From Micavibrio aeruginosavorus (GTDB lineage Bacteria; Pseudomonadota; Alphaproteobacteria; Micavibrionales; Micavibrionaceae): DNA of 8,085 nucleotides. Shown piece after piece: positions 1-6,258 of this stretch. The translations under genes were made by a program, and so were the position numbers. The first letter of the stretch is position 1. Each line of letters begins with the position of its first letter. Under the pieces are notes generated by a model. It was not told the DNA's origin and searched no databases. It saw only the letters and a program-made list of their open reading frames with translations. The stretch lies in assembly GCA_003241285.1 (NCBI GenBank), contig QFOT01000122.1:1-8085 (forward strand). Reading direction: 5' to 3'.

Positions 1-2
1 AA

Positions 3-251
3 GCGGGAAAACCAAAAGATTTTTTTGACGTTGATGGATGTCGTGTAACATTAAAGCATAATCTGGAAGATATCTTAAGCCGACTGGGGATTTATAGAGT
101 CGATTTCGTTTTCGAAGATAAGGACCCTAAGAAATACCTGCCAAATATAGAGATAGCCAACCATATCGATCCAAGAGATTTTGATCAGGGTTCCGTGCCT
201 TCCGGTGATTTCCTTCGGCTTAGAATGGCGATGGCCGCCCCTCATCCCTGA
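3..251 (+). CDS. 3' end of an unrecognised protein gene
   Basis: An open frame enters from the left edge and ends at TGA 249-251, giving the last 82 residues of a protein. The C-terminus is mixed and charged, with segments such as NLEDILSRLGIYRVDFVFED and, near the end, GDFLRLRMAMAAPHP. I see no membrane segment or catalytic motif and do not recognise the family. It is not SmpB or DapA, which sit near ssrA in some bacteria. The tmRNA promoter begins two bases after the stop codon. Being coding rests on the open frame and plausible amino-acid composition; the other two forward frames close early (TGA at 29-31, TAA at 46-48). Confidence 0.6.
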   Translation, partial: AGKPKDFFDVDGCRVTLKHNLEDILSRLGIYRVDFVFEDKDPKKYLPNIEIANHIDPRDFDQGSVPSGDFLRLRMAMAAPHP

Positions 252-252
252 T

Positions 253-281
253 TTGATTTCTTAACAAATAGCGCCTATATT
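253..281 (+). promoter_or_regulatory. sigma70-like promoter of the tmRNA gene
   Basis: A TTGATT box (253-258), a 17-bp spacer and TATATT (276-281) match the housekeeping consensus well, four of six and five of six bases. A start 7-10 bases downstream falls at about 288-291, exactly where the acceptor piece of the tmRNA is expected to begin. Confidence 0.7.
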
Positions 282-371
282 AAAAGGGTCGGGGGCAACT
301 CCGTCTAAGATGCTAAACGCTTCTCAGAATAGACATAGTGGACCCGGGGGCAGTACCCGGCGGCTCCACCA

Positions 372-401
372 CCAGCAGAGCTTTAAAACTCTTCTGCTGA
401 T
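372..401 (+). other. intervening segment of the tmRNA precursor
   Basis: This spacer joins the CCA end of the acceptor piece to the 5' end of the coding piece. It forms a hairpin: CAGCAGA 373-379 pairs perfectly with TCTGCTG 393-399. In known permuted tmRNAs the equivalent segment is removed by tRNA-type processing, leaving two RNA molecules held together by base pairing. The same processing is inferred here. Confidence 0.75.
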
Positions 402-508
402 GGGGCCGAAACAGGATCGACACGTGTAATAAAGGTTTAGTCTGTATCCGTATGAGGCACGGTCGTTATCCGTCCACGCATGTAAATGCAAACGATAACA
501 CAGTAGTA

Positions 509-550
509 GCAAACGACAACTTCGCAGTTGCCGTTAAAGCTGCCGCTTAA
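509..550 (+). other. SsrA proteolysis tag reading frame
   Basis: Codons 509-550 read ANDNFAVAVKAAA and then TAA. ANDNFA matches the start of the Caulobacter tag (ANDNFAEEFAVAA), the part known to contact alphaproteobacterial SspB, and the Ala-Ala end is the ClpX signal. TAGTA just upstream resembles the conserved bases before the resume codon of E. coli tmRNA, which supports GCA 509 as resume codon. A second in-frame GCAAACGATAAC lies at 488-499, so a 20-residue tag is formally possible but less likely. Confidence 0.85.
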
Positions 551-601
551 TTGCGCCAGTGAGCTACAAATCCGGAATAGCTACGGCTTAACGTGAGGTG
601 C

Positions 602-640
602 GGGGCGACCTATCAACAGAACTGCCCCATTTTCTTTTCA
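602..640 (+). terminator. possible terminator or 3' hairpin of tmRNA
   Basis: GGGGC 602-606 can pair with GCCCC 624-628, with T-rich sequence following (632-639 and 644-648). The 17-base loop makes it weak, and 623-628 may instead pair with the 5' end of the acceptor piece. It marks the likely 3' boundary of the RNA more than a proven terminator. Confidence 0.35.
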
Positions 641-665
641 GCGTTTTTCCGCTCTAATCCATTTT

Positions 666-2543
666 ATGACTTTATCCTATTCCACAGCAGCGACCGGCCT
701 TTGGCTTTTGGCTTTTATTTTCAGCTTTACATGGATGGAAGAATTCCAGAGCGAGTTCTTTATCGGTACGCTGGCGTGTTTATTTGCCGCGATGGCGGTT
801 AATGATGCGGGAGGTATTAAGCAACGGGAATGGAAATTCCATGCCTCGCCTGTTTTAGTCGCAGGTGGATTATTCTGGGCGGTCGCCGGCATCAGCCTTG
901 CCGCATCGGATATACTCTTTACCAGTTGGATTTATTTCTTCTTCTTCTCGGTCCTGCCATTGACGATAGTGTTTTTTCTGGTCGGAGGAGAATTCGACAG
1001 GCGTCTTGAAATGGCGTCTATTGGCATCAGATATGTGCTTGGCGTGTTATCATTGTATGTGTTGTGGCAATATTTCTGTGCGCCAACCATGCTGTACAAT
1101 GGACGGGTTCACGAGCCGCTGACCGATCCGAACGGCTTGGCGGCGGTTTTGTCTATTGGCGTGTTTCTAGCTTTATCAAGTGTTCTTAGAAAGTCATCGC
1201 GAATTGATACTTTCTTGCTATTGTGCATCCTAGCAGCGTTTTTAACAACGGGTAGTCGCGGCGCATTTTTGGCGATTGCCATAGCTGGAATTTCTTTTAT
1301 CCTTTCAATCGGCATACACAGAATAGGTAAGCGAAGCTGGCTATTATTATCTTCTGTCGCCGCATTGGCCGTTATTACGACTGGCGTTGTTTATGCGCCC
1401 ACCAATTATTCAGGGCCGCTGAAAGTTTTGTCTTACACGATGGACGCCAGCTTCGATGGTGTTTTCAACGAGCGCGGCTTGATCTGGGAATCTGCATGGC
1501 AATTGGTGAAAACTCATCCTTGGTTTGGCACGGGGCCGGGGACATTCCCGTTTTATTATCCTGAAGTTCGCCAGATCGGCGATAACACAGCGGGGCTAAT
1601 GGTGCATAACGATCCGCTGCAATTCGCAGTCGAGATGGGCGTGTTCTCTGCCGTTCTGTTTTACGCGATCTGTGCCTTCGCGATGATCCGCAGTTATCAG
1701 GCGATTAGAAAAAAAGGTTTAAATAATGACTTGCGTATTAGAATTCTTGCGCCGCTTTTTGCGCTTTTGGCCTTTGTTTTGCATGCCCATGTCACGTTCA
1801 ATTTTTATGTTCTGCCGGGATTGATGCTTGCCGGATTTCTATTTTCTATATGGTACAGGGCAACGGCAGAAGCATTGATTGAGCATCCACGTAATGTTTC
1901 CGCGCCCGTATTCATGAATGATTTAGCGCTTAAAACTTTATTTATGATCGTCGCTATCGTTATGTTTGTCCTGGTTGCGTCGCCGATTTATTCGCAAAAA
2001 CTGGTCACTTCTGCGCAAAAAGATCTGCAGGGCGGTCACTTGGAGGCATTTGCGCATAAGGTGGATACCGCAAATACGATGTCGCTGGGCACAAATGCCG
2101 ATGCCTATGTTCTGGCGGCGAATATTCCGCTTGGTGTTCTTGATCAGGCAGAAACATCGATACCGCAAAAGGATCGTGCGGATTTTATTGCGCAGGCGGA
2201 GTCGCTTCTGGCACGGGCCGAAAAAGCAAATCCAAGAGATGCGGATATATATATGCTGCGTTCCCAACTGGCAAAAGTTCAGGGGCGACAGGAGGAACGT
2301 CAGGCGCTGCTCGAAAAAACATTGCGGCTAAATCCGGCTCATATGGCCGCGCGTATAGAATTGAGCGATTATCTTGACGCTCAAGGAAAAGTTGAAGACG
2401 CCGTGAAGCTGATGAGCGAAGGGATCGACATTAAATACGGACGGGACGACGCCGTGAATTATATGAATTTTTATCTCAAGTCTAAGGCGATGGAGGTGAG
2501 GCTGGAGGAAATTAAAGCCAAGTCTTCACCAAAAGTTCCCTGA
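666..2543 (+). CDS. O-antigen ligase/polymerase-like membrane protein with C-terminal TPR region
   Basis: This 625-residue protein is of the Wzy_C/O-antigen ligase type, polytopic inner-membrane enzymes that polymerise or transfer lipid-linked glycans on the periplasmic face. Hydrophobic segments lie at about 10-45, 62-106, 122-138, 158-172, 182-220, 225-242, 325-342, 360-400 and 422-442. Family hallmarks are SRGAF (197-201), a large loop from about 250 to 322 with ERGLIW (269-274), HPWFGTGPGTF (284-294) and HNDPLQ (314-319); R198, R270 and H314 are candidates for the conserved Arg/His residues of WaaL-type enzymes. From about 505 to 590 there are TPR-like helix pairs (LLARAEKANPRDADIYMLRS; LLEKTLRLNPAHMAARIELS), giving a soluble tail. 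ATG 666 has no clear ribosome site and follows the tmRNA end by about 38 bases. No other glycan genes adjoin, so the substrate is unknown; ligase and polymerase cannot be told apart by motif. Confidence 0.85.
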   Translation: MTLSYSTAATGLWLLAFIFSFTWMEEFQSEFFIGTLACLFAAMAVNDAGGIKQREWKFHASPVLVAGGLFWAVAGISLAASDILFTSWIYFFFFSVLPLTIVFFLVGGEFDRRLEMASIGIRYVLGVLSLYVLWQYFCAPTMLYNGRVHEPLTDPNGLAAVLSIGVFLALSSVLRKSSRIDTFLLLCILAAFLTTGSRGAFLAIAIAGISFILSIGIHRIGKRSWLLLSSVAALAVITTGVVYAPTNYSGPLKVLSYTMDASFDGVFNERGLIWESAWQLVKTHPWFGTGPGTFPFYYPEVRQIGDNTAGLMVHNDPLQFAVEMGVFSAVLFYAICAFAMIRSYQAIRKKGLNNDLRIRILAPLFALLAFVLHAHVTFNFYVLPGLMLAGFLFSIWYRATAEALIEHPRNVSAPVFMNDLALKTLFMIVAIVMFVLVASPIYSQKLVTSAQKDLQGGHLEAFAHKVDTANTMSLGTNADAYVLAANIPLGVLDQAETSIPQKDRADFIAQAESLLARAEKANPRDADIYMLRSQLAKVQGRQEERQALLEKTLRLNPAHMAARIELSDYLDAQGKVEDAVKLMSEGIDIKYGRDDAVNYMNFYLKSKAMEVRLEEIKAKSSPKVP

Positions 2544-2680
2544 TTCGTGATTTATCTTTTTCCACAACATGCAGGGCAGATCCGCTTTATATGGCTGGAT
2601 TTATATTTTGGGACGTGGCAAACAGGTCAAACAATTATAACCCCTTGATAAGCCTTGCGGCATCTGCCACTGATAATCAT

Positions 2681-3184
2681 ATGAAAGCTGAAGATAAAAC
2701 ACTGCGCTATGACAAGATGGTCGAATCCGCCCTGCGCGGCGTCGTGCGTCAGGCGATTACCGAAGTACAGGAATCAGGGCTTCCGGGCGACCACCATTTC
2801 TACATTACTTTTTTAACCGACTATCCGGGCGTTAAAATTCCGGATTACTTACGCGAACGCTATCCAGGCGAGATGACCATCGTTCTTCAATACCAGTTTA
2901 CCGATCTCTCGGTAAACGCGGAGCGTATTGCTGTTACTCTTTCATTCAACAATATTCCCGAGCAACTGGTTATCCCGTTGCCAGCGGTTACGATCTTCGC
3001 GGATCCCTCCGTCAACTTCGCGCTGCAATTCCAGCCGCTCGGCGAAATGATGTCTGATGAAGACGGTGAAGAAGGTCCTGATGATGAAGGTCCGGCACCA
3101 AAAGGCAAAGCCAAGAAGTCATCGGCGAAGACCGAAGCCAAGTCGGGTGAAGTTGTATCTTTGGATCAATTCAGGAAGAAGTAA
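2681..3184 (+). CDS. sspB: ClpXP adaptor protein SspB, alphaproteobacterial type
   Basis: SspB binds the SsrA tag and ClpX, tethering tagged proteins to the ClpXP protease in the cytoplasm. From ATG 2681 the protein has 167 residues. The globular part (about 8-120) has family features: LRYDKMVESALRGVV (8-22), GLPGDHHFYITF (33-44), YPGEMTIVLQYQF (61-73) and ADPSVNFALQF (107-117). An acidic linker (124-137) and a Lys/Ala-rich stretch lead to the end VVSLDQFRKK, a short terminal motif typical of this family and the likely ClpX-docking peptide. The frame stays open upstream to ATG 2591, but those 30 residues are low-complexity and unlike the family, so 2681 is preferred although neither start has a strong ribosome site. 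The tmRNA gene that makes the tag lies 2 kb upstream on the same strand. Confidence 0.9.
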   Translation: MKAEDKTLRYDKMVESALRGVVRQAITEVQESGLPGDHHFYITFLTDYPGVKIPDYLRERYPGEMTIVLQYQFTDLSVNAERIAVTLSFNNIPEQLVIPLPAVTIFADPSVNFALQFQPLGEMMSDEDGEEGPDDEGPAPKGKAKKSSAKTEAKSGEVVSLDQFRKK

Positions 3185-3189
3185 GGGAT

Positions 3190-3222
3190 AAAGAGTAAGA
3201 CATATAAATCTCTTTACTCTTT
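3190..3222. repeat. inverted repeat between convergent sspB and sRNA genes
   Basis: AAAGAGTAA 3190-3198 and TTACTCTTT 3214-3222 are perfect 9-base inverted arms around a 15-base loop, starting six bases after the sspB stop codon. The stem is AT-rich and no T run follows on the plus strand, so it could protect the sspB mRNA 3' end or act as a weak terminator. Confidence 0.5.
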
Positions 3223-3232
3223 AACTCAGTAC

Positions 3233-3267
3233 AAAAAGAAACAGGCCTAGATCGAAATCTAAGCCTG
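3233..3267 (-). terminator. intrinsic terminator of the minus-strand sRNA
   Basis: In the minus-strand RNA, CAGGC-U-UAGAU pairs with AUCUA-G-GCCUG as an unbroken 11-bp helix (with one U-G) capped by UUCG, followed by UUUCUUUUU. Read on the plus strand the U-G becomes a C-A mismatch, the loop is CGAA and no comparable T run follows. Both facts assign it to the minus strand. Confidence 0.8.
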
Positions 3268-3271
3268 CTGT

Positions 3272-3289
3272 CTTTCTGGGGGGAGAAAG
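3272..3289 (-). other. hairpin presenting a six-cytosine loop
   Basis: AGAAAG and CTTTCT are perfect 6-base arms (3284-3289 and 3272-3277) around a run of six identical bases (3278-3283), which is C in the minus-strand RNA. The loop is complementary to G-rich ribosome binding sites and is the probable seed region of the sRNA. Confidence 0.6.
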
Positions 3290-3389
3290 CTTTAAATCTT
3301 GTTTTTACTCAGTTACGCAGTGAATTCTTGAAACCTGTATGGCTTCACACCTTCGTCTATTTCCCGATTATTTGTCCGGAGTTAAGGTT

Positions 3390-3418
3390 TATATAAGTTT
3401 ATCTTGAGATTTTGTCAA
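3390..3418 (-). promoter_or_regulatory. sigma70-like promoter of the minus-strand sRNA
   Basis: On the minus strand a perfect TTGACA (3418 to 3413) is followed by exactly 17 bases and TATATA (3395 to 3390). A start at about 3383 follows. TATAAA, two bases further on, is an alternative -10 box with a 19-bp spacer. The promoter points away from the hydrolase gene at 3527. Confidence 0.72.
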
Positions 3419-3526
3419 CTTTTATAAAACAATAGCTGCATCGCAAAAATTGCATACCGGGTTAATTCCATGAAAAAGCAATAAAATCGATTGAATTTCC
3501 ACGTTAACCATTTAAAGCCTTTAGCC

Positions 3527-4456
3527 ATGACTTATTGGACACCCGATATTACTGAAGCTGAAATACACCCTGTCACCATCGAAAGAGGGGTCTGGACAGA
3601 CCCGAGCCGTGAAAATCGACCCGTTCCGTATAAAATCTATATCCCGCAAGGCATTGAAGGAAAAATGCCGACTATCGTGTGGAGCCACGGTTTGGGCGGC
3701 AGCCGCGACGGGGCGGGATTTATCTCCCGCTATGTCGCGTCATACGGTTTCGTGATTGTCCATATTCAGCATAAAGGCAGTGATTCAGGTCTTTGGGAAG
3801 GCAAGCCCGGCCATCCCTGGGACGTTATTCGCGCCACCCCTGTTCCCAGAAAGGCGACGCTGCAAAGATTGCTGGACGTACCGTTTGCGATTAATCAACT
3901 CGAAAAAATGGAATTGCCGCAGGCCGATCTGTCGCGCCTTGGCATGTCGGGTCATTCTTTCGGTGCGATGACAACGCAGACCATGGCGGGGCAAAGGCGG
4001 GGGCTTGGACACAGGCTGTATGATTTATTCGAGGAGCGGTTCAAGGCGGCCATCGCCTATTCGCCGGTGCCTGTGACCTATAAAGCAAGTCACAGATTAG
4101 AAGATTTCTACGGCGGTATCCGTATCCCGATGCTCTATATGACAGGCACGGAAGATTCATCGCCTGTAAATGCCGAGATTACTTATAAAACGCGCATCGA
4201 TGTTTTCGAGCATGCAAAAGGGCCGGAGCAACATTTGCTGATTCTCGAAGATGGCGATCATATGGTCTATAACGGCTCACGCGGACAGCTCAAAGACAAT
4301 CCGAAGCGCGATATTCATGAGAAAATCATCAAGCTCTCTTCCCTTGCGTTCTGGGATGCCTATCTAAAGAGCGACGCGGCTGCTAAAGAATGGCTGACAG
4401 GCGGGGCGTTCGAGAATTGGCTGGGCGCAGAAGCAGAATACAAATTTAAGGCTTAA
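3527..4456 (+). CDS. alpha/beta hydrolase (dienelactone hydrolase/chlorophyllase-like)
   Basis: A 309-residue serine hydrolase of the alpha/beta fold, probably an esterase or related C-O/C-N hydrolase in the cytoplasm; no signal peptide is seen. The order is typical: strand and oxyanion region PTIVWSHGLGGSRDG (48-62), nucleophile elbow GMSGHSFGAM with Ser144, acid TGTED with Asp210, and DGDHMVY with His245. YVASYGFVIVHIQHKGSD (69-86) fits the strand after the oxyanion loop in dienelactone hydrolase and PAF-acetylhydrolase relatives. ATG 3527 is chosen over the in-frame TTG 3491 because the 12 extra residues carry no family motif. The ABC ATPase gene starts 4 bases after its stop, so the two are probably co-transcribed, but no substrate link is evident. 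No convincing plus-strand promoter was found upstream. Confidence 0.85.
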   Translation: MTYWTPDITEAEIHPVTIERGVWTDPSRENRPVPYKIYIPQGIEGKMPTIVWSHGLGGSRDGAGFISRYVASYGFVIVHIQHKGSDSGLWEGKPGHPWDVIRATPVPRKATLQRLLDVPFAINQLEKMELPQADLSRLGMSGHSFGAMTTQTMAGQRRGLGHRLYDLFEERFKAAIAYSPVPVTYKASHRLEDFYGGIRIPMLYMTGTEDSSPVNAEITYKTRIDVFEHAKGPEQHLLILEDGDHMVYNGSRGQLKDNPKRDIHEKIIKLSSLAFWDAYLKSDAAAKEWLTGGAFENWLGAEAEYKFKA

Positions 4457-4460
4457 AGAC

Positions 4461-5381
4461 ATGAACGCAATTGAAATTAAAGACGTCGGCAAGAAATACG
4501 AAGCGCGCGGCAAAAGCCCCGAGAAAATCGCGCTGGAGAATATCAGTCTGAATATCCCCAAAGGCTCGATCTTCGGGCTACTCGGGCCGAACGGAGCAGG
4601 TAAGTCGACGCTCATCAATATCATGGCGGGGATGGTTTTGAAATCATCCGGCAGTGTAAAAATATGGGGTTCGGATCTGGACAAAGACCCGAGACAGGTA
4701 AAATCCAATATCGGTATCGTGCCGCAGGAGATTAATTACGATCCGTTCTTTACGCCGTGGCGCTTGCTGGATTTACAAGCCGGGATGTATGGCGTGCCCA
4801 AAGCCGAGCGCCGCACGGACGAGCTTTTGACGATGATGGGTCTTGCCGATAAAGCCAATGCCTATACGCGCTCGCTCTCGGGGGGTATGCGCCGCCGGTT
4901 GATGATTGCCAAGGCTATGGTGCATACGCCTCCTATCCTTGTGCTCGATGAGCCGACGGCAGGCGTCGATCTTGAGCTCAGGACTCAGCTCTGGGAGAAT
5001 GTGAAGGTTCTCAACAAGCGCGGCGTGACAGTGCTATTGACCACGCACTACCTCGAAGAAGCCGAAGAGCTGTGCGACCGTATCGCGATCATTCATAAAG
5101 GCCGCATCGTTGCTGATGAAGCAAAAGAAACGCTCCTTGCGCGTATCGACAGCAAGGAAGTGCGTTTTCGTCTTGACCGAGAGATCGGCGCACTACCGGA
5201 AAGCGTTTTGCAATACGCTCCCGTACAGGAAGGCCAGAGAAGCTTGATGTTCCGCTACGCACCCAAAGACAGAAGCGTCGGAGAGATTATTGCCGCCTTA
5301 CAAGGCGCTGGGTACGGTATTTCGGATCTTTCGACAGATGAGCGAAATCTGGAAGATGTATTTTTGCAGATGACACGTTAA
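4461..5381 (+). CDS. ABC-2-type transporter ATP-binding protein (YadG-like)
   Basis: A 306-residue ATPase subunit that would power an ABC exporter at the inner membrane. All nucleotide-binding motifs are intact: Walker A GPNGAGKST (42-50), Q-loop Gln89, signature LSGGM (139-143), Walker B ILVLDEP (159-165), D-loop AGVD (167-170) and H-loop His196. Residues 220-306 form the C-terminal extension common in drug- and polysaccharide-exporter ATPases, ending ERNLEDVFLQMTR. The closest known type is YadG of the E. coli YadG-YadH pair, in which a permease gene follows. Here none does: the next gene is a GNAT-like protein with its own candidate promoter. The permease is either elsewhere or missing. 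The hydrolase gene ends 4 bases before the start, suggesting one transcript. Confidence 0.93.
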   Translation: MNAIEIKDVGKKYEARGKSPEKIALENISLNIPKGSIFGLLGPNGAGKSTLINIMAGMVLKSSGSVKIWGSDLDKDPRQVKSNIGIVPQEINYDPFFTPWRLLDLQAGMYGVPKAERRTDELLTMMGLADKANAYTRSLSGGMRRRLMIAKAMVHTPPILVLDEPTAGVDLELRTQLWENVKVLNKRGVTVLLTTHYLEEAEELCDRIAIIHKGRIVADEAKETLLARIDSKEVRFRLDREIGALPESVLQYAPVQEGQRSLMFRYAPKDRSVGEIIAALQGAGYGISDLSTDERNLEDVFLQMTR

Positions 5382-5393
5382 TTGATTTACATA

Positions 5394-5422
5394 TTGCATA
5401 TTCTGGATTTGTTTGATATAAA
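5394..5422 (+). promoter_or_regulatory. candidate promoter of GNAT-like gene A
   Basis: TTGCAT (5394-5399), a 17-bp spacer and TATAAA (5417-5422) give a good -10 box with a weak -35 box. The predicted start near 5429 leaves a leader of about 20 bases before ATG 5449. It would separate this gene from the ABC transcript. Confidence 0.45.
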
Positions 5423-5448
5423 CCTGGATAATCAAATGCTGAGTATCA

Positions 5449-6258
5449 ATGATGTCGATAAGAAATATGTTTTCTTTTAAATCTCGCGAATGTGTAAGGA
5501 TCAATTTAGACAATGCCGACCATGAAGCTTTGTTTCATCAGGCCTATCATGAAATTCTGGTTCCAGAATTCCCGATTGATAGTGAGCGAGCTTCACTTGA
5601 ATTGATGGAATCGCAACTGCGGGCTGATTTTGAAACCGACATCTTGAAAGGTATCGTATTTGTCGCAGGGCAAGATCTATTCGATGAAAATAATCGTAAG
5701 ATAGATAATATTTCTACCGGGTTGTATTTCCCAAAAACGCAAGTAAGTCTTCTTGGTTATAATGCGACAGCACTTGATGCAAGAGAGCAAGGTCTAGGGC
5801 GTGGAATGGTGGATTTGCGGTTACAAGCATTTCAAGCGCTTGCGCAGTCGCAAGGTAAGAAACTTCGTTTGATGGCCATGGAAATAAACAATCCCGACAA
5901 AGTTTCGATTGAGATTGACCCAAAAGTATTTGAAAGAGTCAAACTCTTTACAGGCTGGGGCGCAATTAAAATACCCGTAGATTATGTTCAGCCCTCTTTG
6001 GGCGAGGGGCAGCCAAGTTGTGATCTAACCGATCTTTATTACTACCTTATCAATGGGGAGCATCCGCAAGCCAGTGCAGTTATTGATTTAATTGAAGGGC
6101 TGACATTGTATTCTGGGGTCAATCCAAACCAGAGCCCTGAATATCTAATAGCCAAAGATCAGCTTGAAACTCTCTACTGTAAATCAGGTCTCCCTTTGAA
6201 TGCGCCTTTGAATTTATTGGCTCTACCGGATATTAAATGCGGCTTTGATGTCGCTTAG
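5449..6258 (+). CDS. GNAT-like acyltransferase, paralogue A
   Basis: A 269-residue soluble protein. The acetyl-CoA-binding motif A of GNAT enzymes is recognisable as EQGLGRGMVDLRLQAFQALA (113-132; Q-x-x-G-x-G, then a helix), followed by a strand LRLMAMEINNPDK (139-151) that resembles motif B. An N-terminal region with VPEFP (38-42) and a C-terminal stretch VDYVQPSLGEG (177-187) lie outside the core. It probably transfers an acyl group to a small molecule or protein amine; the substrate is unknown. The start of a second protein with the same N-terminal layout lies at 7779. ATG 5449 is used; ATG 5452 and 5467 are in-frame alternatives, and no strong ribosome site decides. The stop codon overlaps that of the convergent DUF1543 gene. 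Confidence 0.7.
   Translation: MMSIRNMFSFKSRECVRINLDNADHEALFHQAYHEILVPEFPIDSERASLELMESQLRADFETDILKGIVFVAGQDLFDENNRKIDNISTGLYFPKTQVSLLGYNATALDAREQGLGRGMVDLRLQAFQALAQSQGKKLRLMAMEINNPDKVSIEIDPKVFERVKLFTGWGAIKIPVDYVQPSLGEGQPSCDLTDLYYYLINGEHPQASAVIDLIEGLTLYSGVNPNQSPEYLIAKDQLETLYCKSGLPLNAPLNLLALPDIKCGFDVA

Larger units (their letters stand above)
291..628 (+). ncRNA. ssrA: tmRNA (SsrA), circularly permuted two-piece alphaproteobacterial type
   Basis: tmRNA rescues stalled ribosomes: it acts as alanyl-tRNA, then as a short mRNA that adds a degradation tag. The order here is permuted. The acceptor piece comes first (about 291-371): T stem CCGGG 344-348 pairs with CCCGG 356-360, followed by acceptor strand CGGCTCC 361-367, A368 and CCA 369-371. 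After a spacer, the coding piece starts at 402 with GGGGCCG, which pairs along all 7 positions with 361-367 (one G-U). GTTTAGT 435-441 pairs with GCTAAAC 312-318, as expected for helix P2. GGGGCA 292-297 can pair with TGCCCC 623-628, so the outer ends also meet. The tag frame is at 509-550. The T loop (GGCAGTA) departs from the tRNA consensus. The exact 5' and 3' processing ends are inferred. Confidence 0.93.
3233..3383 (-). ncRNA. putative small regulatory RNA with a C-rich loop
   Basis: A minus-strand transcript of about 150 nt is predicted from a consensus-like promoter (3390-3418) to an intrinsic terminator (3233-3267). Reading along the RNA: a small stem GUGUG/CAUAC (around 3330-3343); an A/U-rich stretch; a hairpin CUUUCU/AGAAAG whose loop is six C residues (3272-3289); then the terminator. 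No good reading frame is seen. A single-stranded C run next to a terminator is the layout of trans-acting sRNAs that pair with Shine-Dalgarno sequences, as in alphaproteobacterial RNAs carrying CCUCC-type loops. The ends do not pair as 6S RNA would require. The start site (about 3383) is inferred from promoter spacing. I do not recognise it as a named family. Confidence 0.65.

Noticed and set aside
593..802. Open frame of 69 codons
   Set aside because: It overlaps the 3' end of the tmRNA and the start of the O-antigen ligase-like gene in another frame, and the translation shows no family motif.
1966..2331. Open frame of 121 codons inside the ligase-like gene
   Set aside because: The Arg/Trp-rich translation is a shadow of the TPR-coding region in another frame.
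2591..2680. N-terminal extension of SspB from ATG 2591
   Set aside because: The 30 extra residues do not resemble the family, whose conserved part begins with the RYD-containing segment just after ATG 2681.
3233..3383. 6S RNA identity for the minus-strand RNA
   Set aside because: The 5' and 3' ends do not form the long closing stem around a central bubble required for 6S RNA.
3491..3526. TTG start 12 codons upstream of the hydrolase
   Set aside because: An ATG is available at 3527 and the added residues contain no recognisable hydrolase sequence or ribosome site.
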